Positions 1 through 9,780 of a stretch of DNA of 64,000 bases are shown here, in pieces. Location: assembly GCF_020010905.1 (NCBI RefSeq), contig NZ_JAGJBY010000001.1, positions 4,422,001-4,486,000 on the forward strand. Reading direction: 5' to 3'. Made by a program: the position numbers and the translations under genes. The notes under the pieces are model-generated. The model saw nothing but the letters and a program-made list of their open reading frames with translations. It was not told the origin of the DNA and did no database searches. Within the stretch, counting starts at the first letter, position 1, and every line of letters starts with the position of its first letter. Origin of the DNA: Streptomyces acidiscabies. GTDB taxonomy: Bacteria; Actinomycetota; Actinomycetes; Streptomycetales; Streptomycetaceae.

Positions 1-1
1 C

Positions 2-1015
<1,014 letters not shown>

Positions 1016-1157
1016 CGGTGAGGGGCCGCCTTCCGGGGGTGCGGGGAGCCGCGCGACCGACCGCGCCGGACGGTCGCGGGAGTCGACGAGGACTCGTGCG
1101 TCGACCCACCGCTCCCGTCCGACGGCGTACGCCCCGCGAGCAGCACCCCGGGCGTCT

Positions 1158-1194
1158 GGGGAACAATGTGCGCACGAGGGGAACGGTGTGCGCA
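1158..1194 (+). promoter_or_regulatory. Two 17-bp direct repeats upstream of the TetR gene
   Basis: GGGGAACAATGTGCGCA (1158-1174) and GGGGAACGGTGTGCGCA (1178-1194) are near-identical, 20 bp apart, i.e. on the same helical face. A possible -10 (TATGCT, 1203-1208) follows directly. The position suggests an operator for the downstream TetR protein (autoregulation); this is inference. Confidence 0.45.
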
Positions 1195-1245
1195 TCGCAG
1201 GGTATGCTGGCCAGGACTCACGCACCGGCGAGGAACAGGAGCGTC

Positions 1246-1971
1246 ATGACGGCCAAGCGGAACCCGATCCCCTCGGTATGGGCCCGCCCCCGGCGCGAAC
1301 CGGACCAACCCGCGCTCAGCCGGGCCGCGATCGTGCGCGAGGCGGTCGCGATGCTGGACGCGGAGGGTGTCGAGGCGCTCAGCATGCGGAAGTTGGGGGC
1401 GCGGCTGAACGCGGGGGCGACCTCGTTGTACCGGCACGTCGCCACCAAGGACGAGCTGATGGAGCTGGCCGCCGACGAGGTCTTCGGCGAGATCGCCGTA
1501 CCCCCGGCGGACAGTGACGACTGGCGGGGCGCCGTGGCGGACGCGGCGTTCTCGTTCCGGGCGACGATCCTGCGCCACCCGTGGCTGGCCTCCGTCCTCG
1601 GACAGGCGGGCCTCGCCTATCTGGGTCCCAACCTCATGTCCCGCACGGAGAGTCTGGCCGCGCTCTTCGTCCGCGCCGGTTTCCCCGACCCCGGCAACGC
1701 GATCTCCGCGCTCCTGTCGTACGTCACCGGCATGAGCGCGACGGAGGCCGCGTGGCTCGGGACGGTCGCGCGGTCCGGGGACACGGAGGCCGGGTTCGTG
1801 GCCCGCCTGATGCCGGCGGCGGAAGAGGCGGCGGCCGGGTACACGCACCTCGCGGACGGGTACCGGGCGCCGGAGGAGCAGGGGCCGGAGGAGGCGAGGG
1901 AGGCCAAGTTCCGGTACGGGTTGGACGTGGTGCTGGACGGGCTGGCGATGAGGCTGCCGGGCAAGGGGTGA
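1246..1971 (+). CDS. TetR/AcrR family transcriptional regulator
   Basis: 241-residue DNA-binding repressor. The start ATG is preceded by AGGAG (in GGAACAGGAGCGTC). The N-terminal HTH lies at about residues 25-75, with the recognition region containing GATSLYRHVATKDELMELA. The rest is helical and resembles the TetR_C class of tetracycline-repressor-like proteins (WRGAVADAAF, LRHPWLASVL). The ligand is unknown. It sits downstream of the aldo/keto reductase in the same direction and has paired direct repeats in its leader, so autoregulation is likely. A longer reading frame runs upstream in the same phase but has no ribosome site or family similarity. Confidence 0.9.
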   Translation: MTAKRNPIPSVWARPRREPDQPALSRAAIVREAVAMLDAEGVEALSMRKLGARLNAGATSLYRHVATKDELMELAADEVFGEIAVPPADSDDWRGAVADAAFSFRATILRHPWLASVLGQAGLAYLGPNLMSRTESLAALFVRAGFPDPGNAISALLSYVTGMSATEAAWLGTVARSGDTEAGFVARLMPAAEEAAAGYTHLADGYRAPEEQGPEEAREAKFRYGLDVVLDGLAMRLPGKG

Positions 1972-2037
1972 CAACGCCGTACAGGCAGATTGCCGTACCG
2001 CCCCCTCCCGGACACGCCTATCTGAAGGCCGCGTGCC

Positions 2038-3336
2038 TCAGAGGTCCAGCACATCCCGCGTCCGCACCACCGCCCCCGTCTCGAACGACCGGTTGGCCGC
2101 CAACCCCGTCACCAACGACCGCGCCCCGTCCACCGCATCCGCCGCCCGCCCCAGCGGATCAGGCACGCGCGTCCCGAACAAGTCCTCCAGCATCCGCACG
2201 TCCCCACCCCCGTGCCCGCCCTCCCCGCTCGCCACCTTGATCTCCCGGGGCCGCTCCCAGGACCGGCGCAGCAGCAGTTCCGTACGGCCGGTGTTCGCCT
2301 CGGCGCCGTGGGTCGAAGCGGCGCTCACCCGGGGCGGGGTCCAGGTCGTCTCCTCGACGAGCAGCTCCAGCCGCCCCTCGCTGCCGTTGAAGGCGATCCG
2401 GTACCCCTCCCAGGGGGAGTACGCGGTGAGGTGGTACGTCAGGGAGGCGCCCGAGGCGTACCGGACGAGGACCGCCATGTCGTCCTCGATGGTCACGCCG
2501 GGCGCGAAGACGTTCTGGTCGCGGTGGTAGCCGTCCTCCGACTCGGCGTCCAGGTAGAGGGACGTGAGGTCGGGGTCGTCGGCGAGGTGGAGGGCGAAGG
2601 GGTCGTCCGAGGCGGCGGGCCGGCCGTGCGCGCGGTCGTACTCCCGGGCCAACCCTCGGCGTTGGCCCGCTTCAGAGCCGTAGAAGAACAACGTGCCCTG
2701 TGCGTAGACGAGTTCGGGTGAGCTGTCCAGCCACCAGTTCACCAGGTCGAAGTGGTGCGTGGCCTTGTGGACCATCAGGCCACCGGAGTTGGCCTTCTCC
2801 CGGTGCCAGCGGCGGAAGTAGTCCGCGCCGTGCCGCAGGTCGAGCAGCCACTCGAAGTGCACGGACCCGACCTCGCCGATCGCGCCGTCCGCGAGCAGCT
2901 CCCGTACGGCCGAATGGGCCGGGTTGTAGCGGTAGTTGAAGGCGACGCGGACGTCCCGCCCGGTGCGTTCGCGGGCCGCGAGGATGCGGCGGGCCTTGTC
3001 CGCGTCGGTCGTCATCGGCTTCTCGGTGACGACGTCGCACCCGGCGTCCAGCGCCCGCACGATGTACTCGTCGTGGGTCCGGTCGACGCTGCACACCACG
3101 ACGAGGTCGATCCGCTCGCGGCGCAGCATCTCGCCGAACTCCCCGGCGGGGTAGGCCGGTACGGGTGTCCCACCGCCGAGCCACTCGTTGTGGACGGCCA
3201 TCCGGCGGGAGTTGGTGTCGCAGAACCCGGCGAGTTCGTACCGGTCCGCGTAGGGCCCGGCGAGCGCGTTCACGAACAGCCGGGCGCGGGAGCCGAGTCC
3301 GACGACGGCGACGCGGCGGCGAGGAACACTGGACAT
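2038..3336 (-). CDS. Gfo/Idh/MocA family oxidoreductase
   Basis: 432-residue NAD(P)-dependent sugar or inositol-type dehydrogenase. The Rossmann start VAVVGLGSRARLFVNAL is at residues 8-24 and the family EKP motif with the catalytic Lys is in VVTEKPMTT. The C-terminal alpha/beta domain carries GGLMVHKATHHFDLVNWW, whose His residues face the active site in the family. The ATG at 3336 was chosen because GGAG lies just upstream and the Rossmann fold begins immediately; 25 more codons upstream are open but unsupported. It converges with the TetR gene. The substrate is unknown; the length is at the long end for the family. Confidence 0.92.
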   Translation of the reverse strand: MSSVPRRRVAVVGLGSRARLFVNALAGPYADRYELAGFCDTNSRRMAVHNEWLGGGTPVPAYPAGEFGEMLRRERIDLVVVCSVDRTHDEYIVRALDAGCDVVTEKPMTTDADKARRILAARERTGRDVRVAFNYRYNPAHSAVRELLADGAIGEVGSVHFEWLLDLRHGADYFRRWHREKANSGGLMVHKATHHFDLVNWWLDSSPELVYAQGTLFFYGSEAGQRRGLAREYDRAHGRPAASDDPFALHLADDPDLTSLYLDAESEDGYHRDQNVFAPGVTIEDDMAVLVRYASGASLTYHLTAYSPWEGYRIAFNGSEGRLELLVEETTWTPPRVSAASTHGAEANTGRTELLLRRSWERPREIKVASGEGGHGGGDVRMLEDLFGTRVPDPLGRAADAVDGARSLVTGLAANRSFETGAVVRTRDVLDL

Positions 3337-3447
3337 GCGGGGTCTCCGTTCCGACGTACGAAAAACACCGCGTCGGAGCGTACCCACCCCGGCGCCGAGC
3401 CGAAAGATCACCCGGCGCCGGTGGGCCCTCTTGGAGGGGCAACTCCC

Positions 3448-4785
3448 TTACGCCCAGCACCCGTTCACAGTCGCCGCCAGCCCGTCCATCGCGTCCTTGA
3501 TGTCCCCCGGCGCGGCGGTCGAGTTGTTCTCGACGAACGAGAACACCTTCCATCGTCCGTCCTGCGCCTGCGTGAACCCGCTCAGCGCGATGGCCCCGGT
3601 CAGCGTCCCCGTCTTGGCCATCACCTTGCCCACGGCGCACGACGAGTCGGGCGTGTCGAAGCGCCCCCACTCGGGACCGAGCGTGGCGCCGGCCTCACCG
3701 GCGACCGGCAGCCCGTCCTTGATGTACTTCAGCGTGTGGCTGTACCGCGGGTCCGTCGTGAGGTCGAGGATGTCCGCGAGGGTCTGCGCCGGGATCCGGT
3801 CGGCGCGGGAGAGCCCGCTGCCGTCGTGGATCTCGAAGTTCTCCAGGGAGACGCCGTACCGGTAGCCGAGGACGTCGCGGACGACGGCCGTACCGTCCTC
3901 GAAGGTCGCCGGGCGCCCGGCGCCGAGCGCGGTCATGCGCAGCAGCGTCTCGGCGATGTTGTTGTCGCTGGTCTTCAGCATCGTCTTGACGATCTCCGAC
4001 AGCTTGCCGGAGGTGTGGCGGGCGACGGGTACGTCCGTGGGGGCGGCGGTGGCGTGCGCGACGTCGCCGTCGACGGTGACGCCCTGCTCGGTGAGGAGCT
4101 TCGCGAAGACCTGCCCGGCGTCGAGCGAGGTGTCCATGACGCCGTGGCCGTCGACGACCAGCGCGCGGACGGGCGCGATGTTGTCCGGGTAGTAGCCGTC
4201 GTTCCAGCCGGTCGCGAGGGACGGCTCGGGGAAGAGGCTGTCGTCGACGTGGACCTTGACGGAGGTCAGGCCCGCCGCCTTGACGCCGGCCGCCGCGGTC
4301 TTCGCCAGCTCCTGGAGGTCGGCCGAGGTCAGCGTGCGGTCGCCGCCGCCGACGAGGGTGAGCGCGCCGTCGCCGTACACGACCTTCGTGGTGAAGCGGT
4401 GGCTGGGGCCGAGGACCGTGAGGGCGGCGGTCGAGGTCGCGAGCTTCGCGTTGGACGCGGGCATGAGGGCGGTCTCCGCGTCGTGGCCCCAGACCTGTTT
4501 GTCGGACTTGGCGTCGATGACGACACCGCTGAACGTCGTGCCGAGGCGGGCGTCCTGGACGCGGGTGTTGAGGTTGTCCGCGATCTGCTGCTCGGCGGGG
4601 TCGAGTTCCGTCGCGCCGGCCTTCGTCGCGGTGGCCTTCTCGGCGGCGAATGCGGAGGGGCCGGCCAGGATCGTGCCGGCGACCGGGGCCACCGCCGCGA
4701 CCAGGAGTGCGCGGCGGACCGCCGGGTTTATCTCGCGGGGCTTGCGGTGACGCCCACGCGCGCCGGAGAGGGGGGTGCTCGACAT
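3448..4785 (-). CDS. dacB: D-alanyl-D-alanine carboxypeptidase / PBP4-type (peptidase S13)
   Basis: 445-residue exported penicillin-binding protein that trims or hydrolyses the stem-peptide D-Ala-D-Ala bond or cross-links in peptidoglycan. A basic N-terminus (RGRHRKPREINPAVRR) and a hydrophobic stretch ending in SAFAAEK form a signal peptide. The three active-site motifs are present in order: SNAK at 111-114, SDN at 273-275 and KTG at 391-393. Between motifs 1 and 2 is the large insert diagnostic of the S13 (DacB/PBP4) family. Its 5' side faces a strong hairpin terminator that separates it from the upstream secreted peptidase gene. Function is firm; its exact physiological role is not. Confidence 0.95.
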   Translation of the reverse strand: MSSTPLSGARGRHRKPREINPAVRRALLVAAVAPVAGTILAGPSAFAAEKATATKAGATELDPAEQQIADNLNTRVQDARLGTTFSGVVIDAKSDKQVWGHDAETALMPASNAKLATSTAALTVLGPSHRFTTKVVYGDGALTLVGGGDRTLTSADLQELAKTAAAGVKAAGLTSVKVHVDDSLFPEPSLATGWNDGYYPDNIAPVRALVVDGHGVMDTSLDAGQVFAKLLTEQGVTVDGDVAHATAAPTDVPVARHTSGKLSEIVKTMLKTSDNNIAETLLRMTALGAGRPATFEDGTAVVRDVLGYRYGVSLENFEIHDGSGLSRADRIPAQTLADILDLTTDPRYSHTLKYIKDGLPVAGEAGATLGPEWGRFDTPDSSCAVGKVMAKTGTLTGAIALSGFTQAQDGRWKVFSFVENNSTAAPGDIKDAMDGLAATVNGCWA

Positions 4786-4921
4786 GTGGGGGTCCTAGCG
4801 GGGGGAGTGGATGGATCTGGCCGAAAAGTAGCAGCCGAAGGAGCTTGTACCTTCAAGTAGGAGTGAAGGAGATGTGAGGGCATTCGGGCGTGGGGGGAAA
4901 AGTCCTGGACGGCGCTCTGGA

Positions 4922-4955
4922 AAGGGCCTCGCTTCTCAACAGAAGTGAGGCCCTT
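4922..4955 (-). terminator. 15-bp hairpin terminator
   Basis: AAGGGCCTCGCTTCT pairs with AGAAGTGAGGCCCTT across a CAAC loop (one G-T wobble). It starts 8 bases past the stop of the minus-strand TAP-type peptidase gene and is nearly symmetric, so it could act in both directions. Confidence 0.85.
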
Positions 4956-4963
4956 GTTCGTTG

Positions 4964-6460
4964 TCAGGCGCGGCAGGTCGCGTCCCCGGCCGGGAGGCGT
5001 CCGCTTGACAGGTACGCGCGCACCCCGTCGTCCGCGCAGGCGTTCCCGTACACCCCGAACACCGCGTGCTGCGCCGGGCCGGCCAGCGTGATCAGCCGCG
5101 ACGACGGCCAGTTGCGGCGCTGGGCCACCGCGCCCGCGTACGTGGTGCGCGGGTCGCCGGTCGCGTTCACCAGGAGCGCCGGGAAGTCGTCCCGGACCGC
5201 CGTCGGGGTCTCGCGCGGGGCGGGCCAGAAGGCGCAGGGGCCGATGTTGCGGGTCATGGGGGCGAAGAGGGGGTCCGTCAGCCGGCCGCGCTCGATGTCG
5301 CGCCGGTACGCCTCCGGGTCGCGTTCCGTGGGGACGTCGCCGCAGAGGATCGCCGACTGGACGCTTCCGTACGACGACTCGTCGCCGGTCAGGATGAACT
5401 TCAGCGTCTCCAGCAGCGCCGGGGACGGGTCGGCCGGGTTGCCCTGCGGGGTCAAGTCCCGTACGGATCGCGCGAGTTGGCCGTACGCCTGGTCGTTGTC
5501 CTGGGAGAGGCCGGTGAGCAGGATCATCGGGACGACACGTTCGTCGACCTGGTACGGGCCCACGGTCAGCGGCTTGTGGGTCGCCGCTGCCTGGATGCGG
5601 TCAACTGTCCTGAGTACGGCGTCGGTTGTGGCGCCCAGTCCGTACGTCGCGTGCCGGGTCGCCGTCCACTTCGCCCAGTCCCTCAGCGCGGCCCGGTTCT
5701 CCGGCTCGGCCACGCGCAGGAGGCGCGGGGAGTAGCGGGCCGGGTCGATGACGCCGTCCAGGACCATGCGGTCGACGCGGGCCGGGAACATCGTCGCGTA
5801 CACCTCGCCCAGGTAACTGCCGTACGAGTAGCCCAAGTACGAGACCTTGCGCTCGCCCAGCGCCGCGCGGATCACGTCCATGTCGCGGGCGGTGTTGCGG
5901 GTCGTCGCGTACGGCAGGACGTCGCCGGCGTTCTGGTGGCACAGGACGGCGAGGTTGCGCGCGAAGCCGGCGTCGAACGTCGCCGGGGCGCTCCAAATGG
6001 ACGTGCTCGTTGGCCACTTGCAGTCCAGCGGCGTACTGCGGCCGACGAAACGGGGGTCGACGCCGACGACGTCGTACCGACCGGCGACCTCCTTCAACTC
6101 CCCGTGGATCCACGGCGCGTCACCGATCGTGGACCCGCCCGGACCGCCGCCGTTCAGCAGCAACGGGCCGATGCGGTGGGCGGTGTCGGTGCCCCGGATA
6201 CGCGATATCGCGACGGTGATGGTCCGCCCGCCGGGGTTCGCGTAGTCCAACGGCACAGTGACATCAGCACACTTGGCCCCGGCCTGCTCCAACTCCTTCC
6301 CGGTGGTGTCGTCCGGGCCCGTCACACAGCTCTTCCAGTCGAGCCGCTGCTCATGGAAGCGGGCCAGAGCGTCGGTGGCGGCCGACGCGGTCAGGGGAAG
6401 CGCGGCGAGGGCAAGTGCGGAACAGAGGGCAACTCGGGTTCGTACGGCAAAAGTTGTCAC
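4964..6460 (-). CDS. Secreted alpha/beta hydrolase, TAP-type (tripeptidyl aminopeptidase-like)
   Basis: 498-residue exported serine hydrolase of the Streptomyces SlpD/SlpE/Tap type, which releases short peptides from protein N-termini. The GTG start is preceded by GAGG. A signal peptide (VALCSALALAALPLTASAA) covers residues 10-28. The oxyanion region is NGGGPGGST (103-111), the nucleophile is Ser212 in GYSYGS, the acid is Asp436 in NATGDPRT and the base is His465 in GPAQHAVF. Paired Cys residues suggest disulfides. The C-terminal TAP-like domain is complete. Substrate specificity is not predictable from sequence alone. Confidence 0.93.
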   Translation of the reverse strand: MTTFAVRTRVALCSALALAALPLTASAATDALARFHEQRLDWKSCVTGPDDTTGKELEQAGAKCADVTVPLDYANPGGRTITVAISRIRGTDTAHRIGPLLLNGGGPGGSTIGDAPWIHGELKEVAGRYDVVGVDPRFVGRSTPLDCKWPTSTSIWSAPATFDAGFARNLAVLCHQNAGDVLPYATTRNTARDMDVIRAALGERKVSYLGYSYGSYLGEVYATMFPARVDRMVLDGVIDPARYSPRLLRVAEPENRAALRDWAKWTATRHATYGLGATTDAVLRTVDRIQAAATHKPLTVGPYQVDERVVPMILLTGLSQDNDQAYGQLARSVRDLTPQGNPADPSPALLETLKFILTGDESSYGSVQSAILCGDVPTERDPEAYRRDIERGRLTDPLFAPMTRNIGPCAFWPAPRETPTAVRDDFPALLVNATGDPRTTYAGAVAQRRNWPSSRLITLAGPAQHAVFGVYGNACADDGVRAYLSSGRLPAGDATCRA

Positions 6461-6573
6461 GCGACCTCACGCTAGAGGCCGCGAACAGCCCGAACACTCC
6501 GGCGATCCCGCCGATCCACCCGGGGGTCAACCCCCTTGTGTGCGGCCTCCGTTGCCGGTAATACCTGGAAGGC

Positions 6574-7071
6574 ATGAGGGAGTTGGAGGAACGGGTCGCC
6601 CTGATGGACGCCGCGTTGCGCCCCATCGCCGAGCAGCCGGTGGACTTCGACGACCCCGACTGGGCGTCGAAACTCGGTCAGGACCTGGGGCCTTGGGACG
6701 ACGCGGACGCGGTCCTCGTGGAGGTTCTCGACCGGTACGACACGGGTGACGCCGGGACGCGCGCCGCGCTGCGCGCCCTGCTGGACCGGCATCGAGCGTT
6801 CCGTTGGGCCACGACCTTGCCCCGGGACCGTACGCCCGAGGGGTTCCGGCGTCGGCTGCTGCACCTCTCCCTCGTGGACCACGGCGAGGACACCCGCGAC
6901 GAGTTGCTCACGCTGTGGGCCCTGTGCCGGGAGGCGCGCGAGGCCGGGGTGGCGATGGAGCCGATGCTCAGGGAGGTCGCCGAGATGTCGAGCCGCGTCG
7001 ACAAGTACGGGATGGGGTCGATGCGGGACATCATGCTGGAGACGGCCGAGTCACCGCACGCGCGGCCCTGA
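6574..7071 (+). CDS. Hypothetical protein, 165 aa, acidic and helical
   Basis: The ATG is preceded by GGAAGG. The protein is soluble, rich in Leu, Arg, Asp and Glu, without signal peptide or membrane segments, and looks all-helical (for example ALRALLDRHRAFRW and LTLWALCREAREAG). I recognise no catalytic motif. It is divergent from the secreted peptidase (113-bp shared upstream region) and ends at a hairpin before the convergent monooxygenase gene. Codon use matches neighbouring genes, so it is very likely real, but no function can be assigned. Confidence 0.75.
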   Translation: MRELEERVALMDAALRPIAEQPVDFDDPDWASKLGQDLGPWDDADAVLVEVLDRYDTGDAGTRAALRALLDRHRAFRWATTLPRDRTPEGFRRRLLHLSLVDHGEDTRDELLTLWALCREAREAGVAMEPMLREVAEMSSRVDKYGMGSMRDIMLETAESPHARP

Positions 7072-7100
7072 ACGGAGTCCGCCGCGCCCCCACCCTTGAA

Positions 7101-7127
7101 CCGGAGGCGCCCGAAAAGCGCCCCCGG
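7101..7127 (+). terminator. Hairpin between convergent genes
   Basis: CCGGAGGCGC and GCGCCCCCGG form a 10-bp stem with one mismatch around CCGAAAA. It lies between the stops at 7071 (+) and 7137 (-), so it can end both transcripts. Confidence 0.6.
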
Positions 7128-7136
7128 CCCCCGGAA

Positions 7137-7460
7137 TCACTCGCCCTTCGGCCCCGCCTGCTGCACCACCTCGAAAGACCACAGCGTCGACGCCGACGAC
7201 GCCGGCTTCGGGCGTTCGGCGCCCGCCCCGCCCTGGTGGGCCTGCTTCATCGGGCCCTCCATCCACGCCTGGAAGGACTCCTCGTCCCGCCAGCGGGTGT
7301 AGACGAGGTACTCCTCCGTGCCCTCCAGCGGGCGCAGGAGTTCGAACCACTCAAAGCCGTCGGAGTTCTCCACCGCGTGCGCGCGGCCCGCGAAGCGCTT
7401 CTCCAGGGTCTCGCGCTGTTCCGCCGGGACCGTCAGTACATTGATCTTGACTACGCTCAT
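7137..7460 (-). CDS. Antibiotic biosynthesis monooxygenase (ABM) domain protein
   Basis: 107-residue ferredoxin-like fold protein of the ABM superfamily, which includes small cofactor-free monooxygenases and heme-degrading enzymes. The start MSVVKINVLTVP is the family's first beta strand. The middle holds FEWFELLRPLEGTEEYLVYTRWRDEESFQAW-type sequence (seen in two parts), matching the conserved W...W pattern of the fold. The longer frame upstream is not supported; the ATG at 7460 directly opens the domain. It is a single domain, so it likely works as a dimer. The role is unknown: heme degradation, quinone oxidation and stress are all possible. It is divergent from the MMPL exporter gene. Confidence 0.85.
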   Translation of the reverse strand: MSVVKINVLTVPAEQRETLEKRFAGRAHAVENSDGFEWFELLRPLEGTEEYLVYTRWRDEESFQAWMEGPMKQAHQGGAGAERPKPASSASTLWSFEVVQQAGPKGE

Positions 7461-7581
7461 GCGCCCATCCTGCCCGCCACGTGCGGCGCACCGGCACACC
7501 GACCCCCGGATCACGACATGCGGGGCACGGGGGGCTGCCCGACACTGTGAGCCCGGGGGCCCCACGTGAGGAGCGTTCCGC

Positions 7582-9780
7582 ATGGCCTCGTTGCTCTACC
7601 GCCTGGGCAGACTGGCATTCCGGCGGCGCTGGTACGTGGCGCTGCTCTGGATCCTGGTGCTGGTGGGCCTCGGCGCGGCGTCCGCGCAGGCACCCGAGGC
7701 CCCGAACACCGCCTTCTCCGCCCCCGGCATCGAGGCGCAGCGCGCCTTCGACCTGATGGACAAGAGGTTCCCCGGCGCCCAGGCGAACGGCGCGACCGCA
7801 CGCGTCGTCTTCGTGGCGCCCAAGGGCGAGAAGGTCACGTCGCAGGAGAACAGGGCGGCGATCGACAAGGCCGTCACCCGGGCGGCGGCCGGACAGCAGG
7901 TCGCCTCGGCGGTGGGCCCCTTCCAGGCGGGAGCCGTCAGCAAGGACGGCTCGACGGCGTACGCGACGGTCACCTACACGGTCACCCCCGAGGACCTCAC
8001 GGACGCCGCGAAGGACACCCTCAGGAACGCCGCGAAGGGCGCGAGGGACGCGGGCTTGACCGTCGAGACCGGCGGCACGGCGCTCGCGGACTCCCCGAGC
8101 CCGGGCGGCGTCGGCGAGGTCATCGGCATCGTCGTAGCCGCCGTCGTCCTGCTCGTCACCTTCGGCTCGCTGGCCGCCGCCGGTCTCCCGCTGCTCACGG
8201 CGGTGCTCGGCGTCGGGATCAGCGCGACCGCGATCACCACCCTGGCCAGCCCCTTCGGCCTCACCTCGACGAGCAGCACGCTCGCCACGATGCTGGGCCT
8301 GGCCTGCGGCATCGACTACGCCCTGTTCGTCCTGTCCCGCTACCGCGAGGAACGCGCCAACGGCCACACCGAACAGGACGCGGCCGGACTCGCCGTCGGC
8401 ACCGCCGGTTCCGCCGTCGTCTTCGCGGGCCTCACCGTCGTCATCGCCCTGGCCGGCCTGTCCGTCGTCGGCATCCCGATGCTCACCAAGATGGGCCTGT
8501 GCGCGGCGGGCGCGGTCGTCCTCGCCGTCCTCGTCTGCCTGACGATGACCCCGGCGCTGATCGGGTTCTGGCCGCGCGCCGTGCTCTCGCGGCGCTACCG
8601 GCTCACCGGGCGGCGCGTGCAGGGCGTGTTCGGCAACCGGGGCAGCCGGTGGGCGGAGTTCGTGCAGCGCCACCCCTTCCCGGTCCGGTTCACCGCGATG
8701 GTCAGCCTGATCGTGCTGGCGATCCCCGTGCTGAGCCTCCAGCTCGGGATGCCCGGCGACGAGGTCAAGTCGACCGCGACCAGCGAACGCCGCGCCTACG
8801 ACGACCTCGCCAGGGGCTTCGGCCCCGGCTTCAACGGCCCGCTGACGATCGTCGTCGACGCGAAGAAGGCGAGCGACGCGAAGACCGCCGTCACGACGAT
8901 CGAGAACCGGGTCAAGGCGACGAAGGGTGTCGTCTCGGTCACCGAGCCGCGCTTCAACAAGGCCGGTGACACCGCCGTCTTCTCCGCCGTCTCCGCCTGG
9001 TCGCCGACCGACAAGAAGACCGAGGACCTCGTCCACACCATCCGCGACCACCGCTCGCAGGCGGTCGCCGGGACCGGCGCGACCTTCGAGGTCACCGGCT
9101 CGACCGCGCTCAACATCGACGTCGCGCAGAAGGTCCAGCGCGCCCTGATCCCGTACCTGGTCGTCGTGGTCGGGCTCGCGGTCCTCCTGCTGCTGATGGT
9201 CTTCCGGTCGATCTTCATCCCGCTGAAGGCGGCGGTGGGCTTCCTGCTCTCGGTGCTCGCCGCGCTCGGCTGCGTCGTCGCCGTCTTCCAGTGGGGCTGG
9301 GGCGCCTCGCTCCTCGGCGTCGAGTCCACCGGCCCGATCATGAGCATGACGCCGATCTTCCTTGTCGGCATCGTCTTCGGCCTGGCCATGGACTACGAGG
9401 TGTTCCTCGTCTCCCGCATCCGCGAGGCGTACGTCCACGGCCAGGGCGCCGGCGAGTCCATCACGACCGGGTTCCGCTACAGCGCCCGGGTCGTGGCCGC
9501 CGCCGCGCTCATCATGATCTCGGTGTTCGCCGGGTTCATCACCGCCGACGAGTCCATGATCAAGATGATCGGCTTCGGGCTGGCCGTCGCCGTCCTCTTC
9601 GACGCGTTCGTGGTCCGCATGGCCTTCGTCCCCGGCGTCCTCGCCCTCCTCGGCGACAGGGTCGCCTGGCTGCCGAAGTGGCTCGACCGCCTCCTCCCGC
9701 ACCTCGACGTGGAGGGCGAGGCCCTCAGCCGCGCCCACCCGGCGCCGACGCCGCAGGCGGGGACAGGACAACCCGACTGA
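7582..9780 (+). CDS. MMPL family RND-type transporter
   Basis: 732-residue membrane transporter of the MMPL/RND superfamily, which exports lipids or hydrophobic compounds using the proton gradient. GAGGAG lies 8 bases before the ATG. One N-terminal membrane helix (WYVALLWILVLVGLG) is followed by an extracytoplasmic domain, a bundle of about five helices (about 175-335), another helix, a second extracytoplasmic domain and a final bundle (about 520-700). The paired Asp-Tyr motifs of the family occur in GIDYALFVLSR and AMDYEVFLVSR. Its last 56 bases overlap the end of the convergent ketosynthase III gene. It might export the product of the adjacent small lipid cluster, but this is inference. Confidence 0.95.
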   Translation: MASLLYRLGRLAFRRRWYVALLWILVLVGLGAASAQAPEAPNTAFSAPGIEAQRAFDLMDKRFPGAQANGATARVVFVAPKGEKVTSQENRAAIDKAVTRAAAGQQVASAVGPFQAGAVSKDGSTAYATVTYTVTPEDLTDAAKDTLRNAAKGARDAGLTVETGGTALADSPSPGGVGEVIGIVVAAVVLLVTFGSLAAAGLPLLTAVLGVGISATAITTLASPFGLTSTSSTLATMLGLACGIDYALFVLSRYREERANGHTEQDAAGLAVGTAGSAVVFAGLTVVIALAGLSVVGIPMLTKMGLCAAGAVVLAVLVCLTMTPALIGFWPRAVLSRRYRLTGRRVQGVFGNRGSRWAEFVQRHPFPVRFTAMVSLIVLAIPVLSLQLGMPGDEVKSTATSERRAYDDLARGFGPGFNGPLTIVVDAKKASDAKTAVTTIENRVKATKGVVSVTEPRFNKAGDTAVFSAVSAWSPTDKKTEDLVHTIRDHRSQAVAGTGATFEVTGSTALNIDVAQKVQRALIPYLVVVVGLAVLLLLMVFRSIFIPLKAAVGFLLSVLAALGCVVAVFQWGWGASLLGVESTGPIMSMTPIFLVGIVFGLAMDYEVFLVSRIREAYVHGQGAGESITTGFRYSARVVAAAALIMISVFAGFITADESMIKMIGFGLAVAVLFDAFVVRMAFVPGVLALLGDRVAWLPKWLDRLLPHLDVEGEALSRAHPAPTPQAGTGQPD

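Noticed and set aside
2752..4860. 702-residue plus-strand open frame
   Set aside because: Antisense to the Gfo/Idh/MocA and D-Ala-D-Ala carboxypeptidase genes; no domain or ribosome site.
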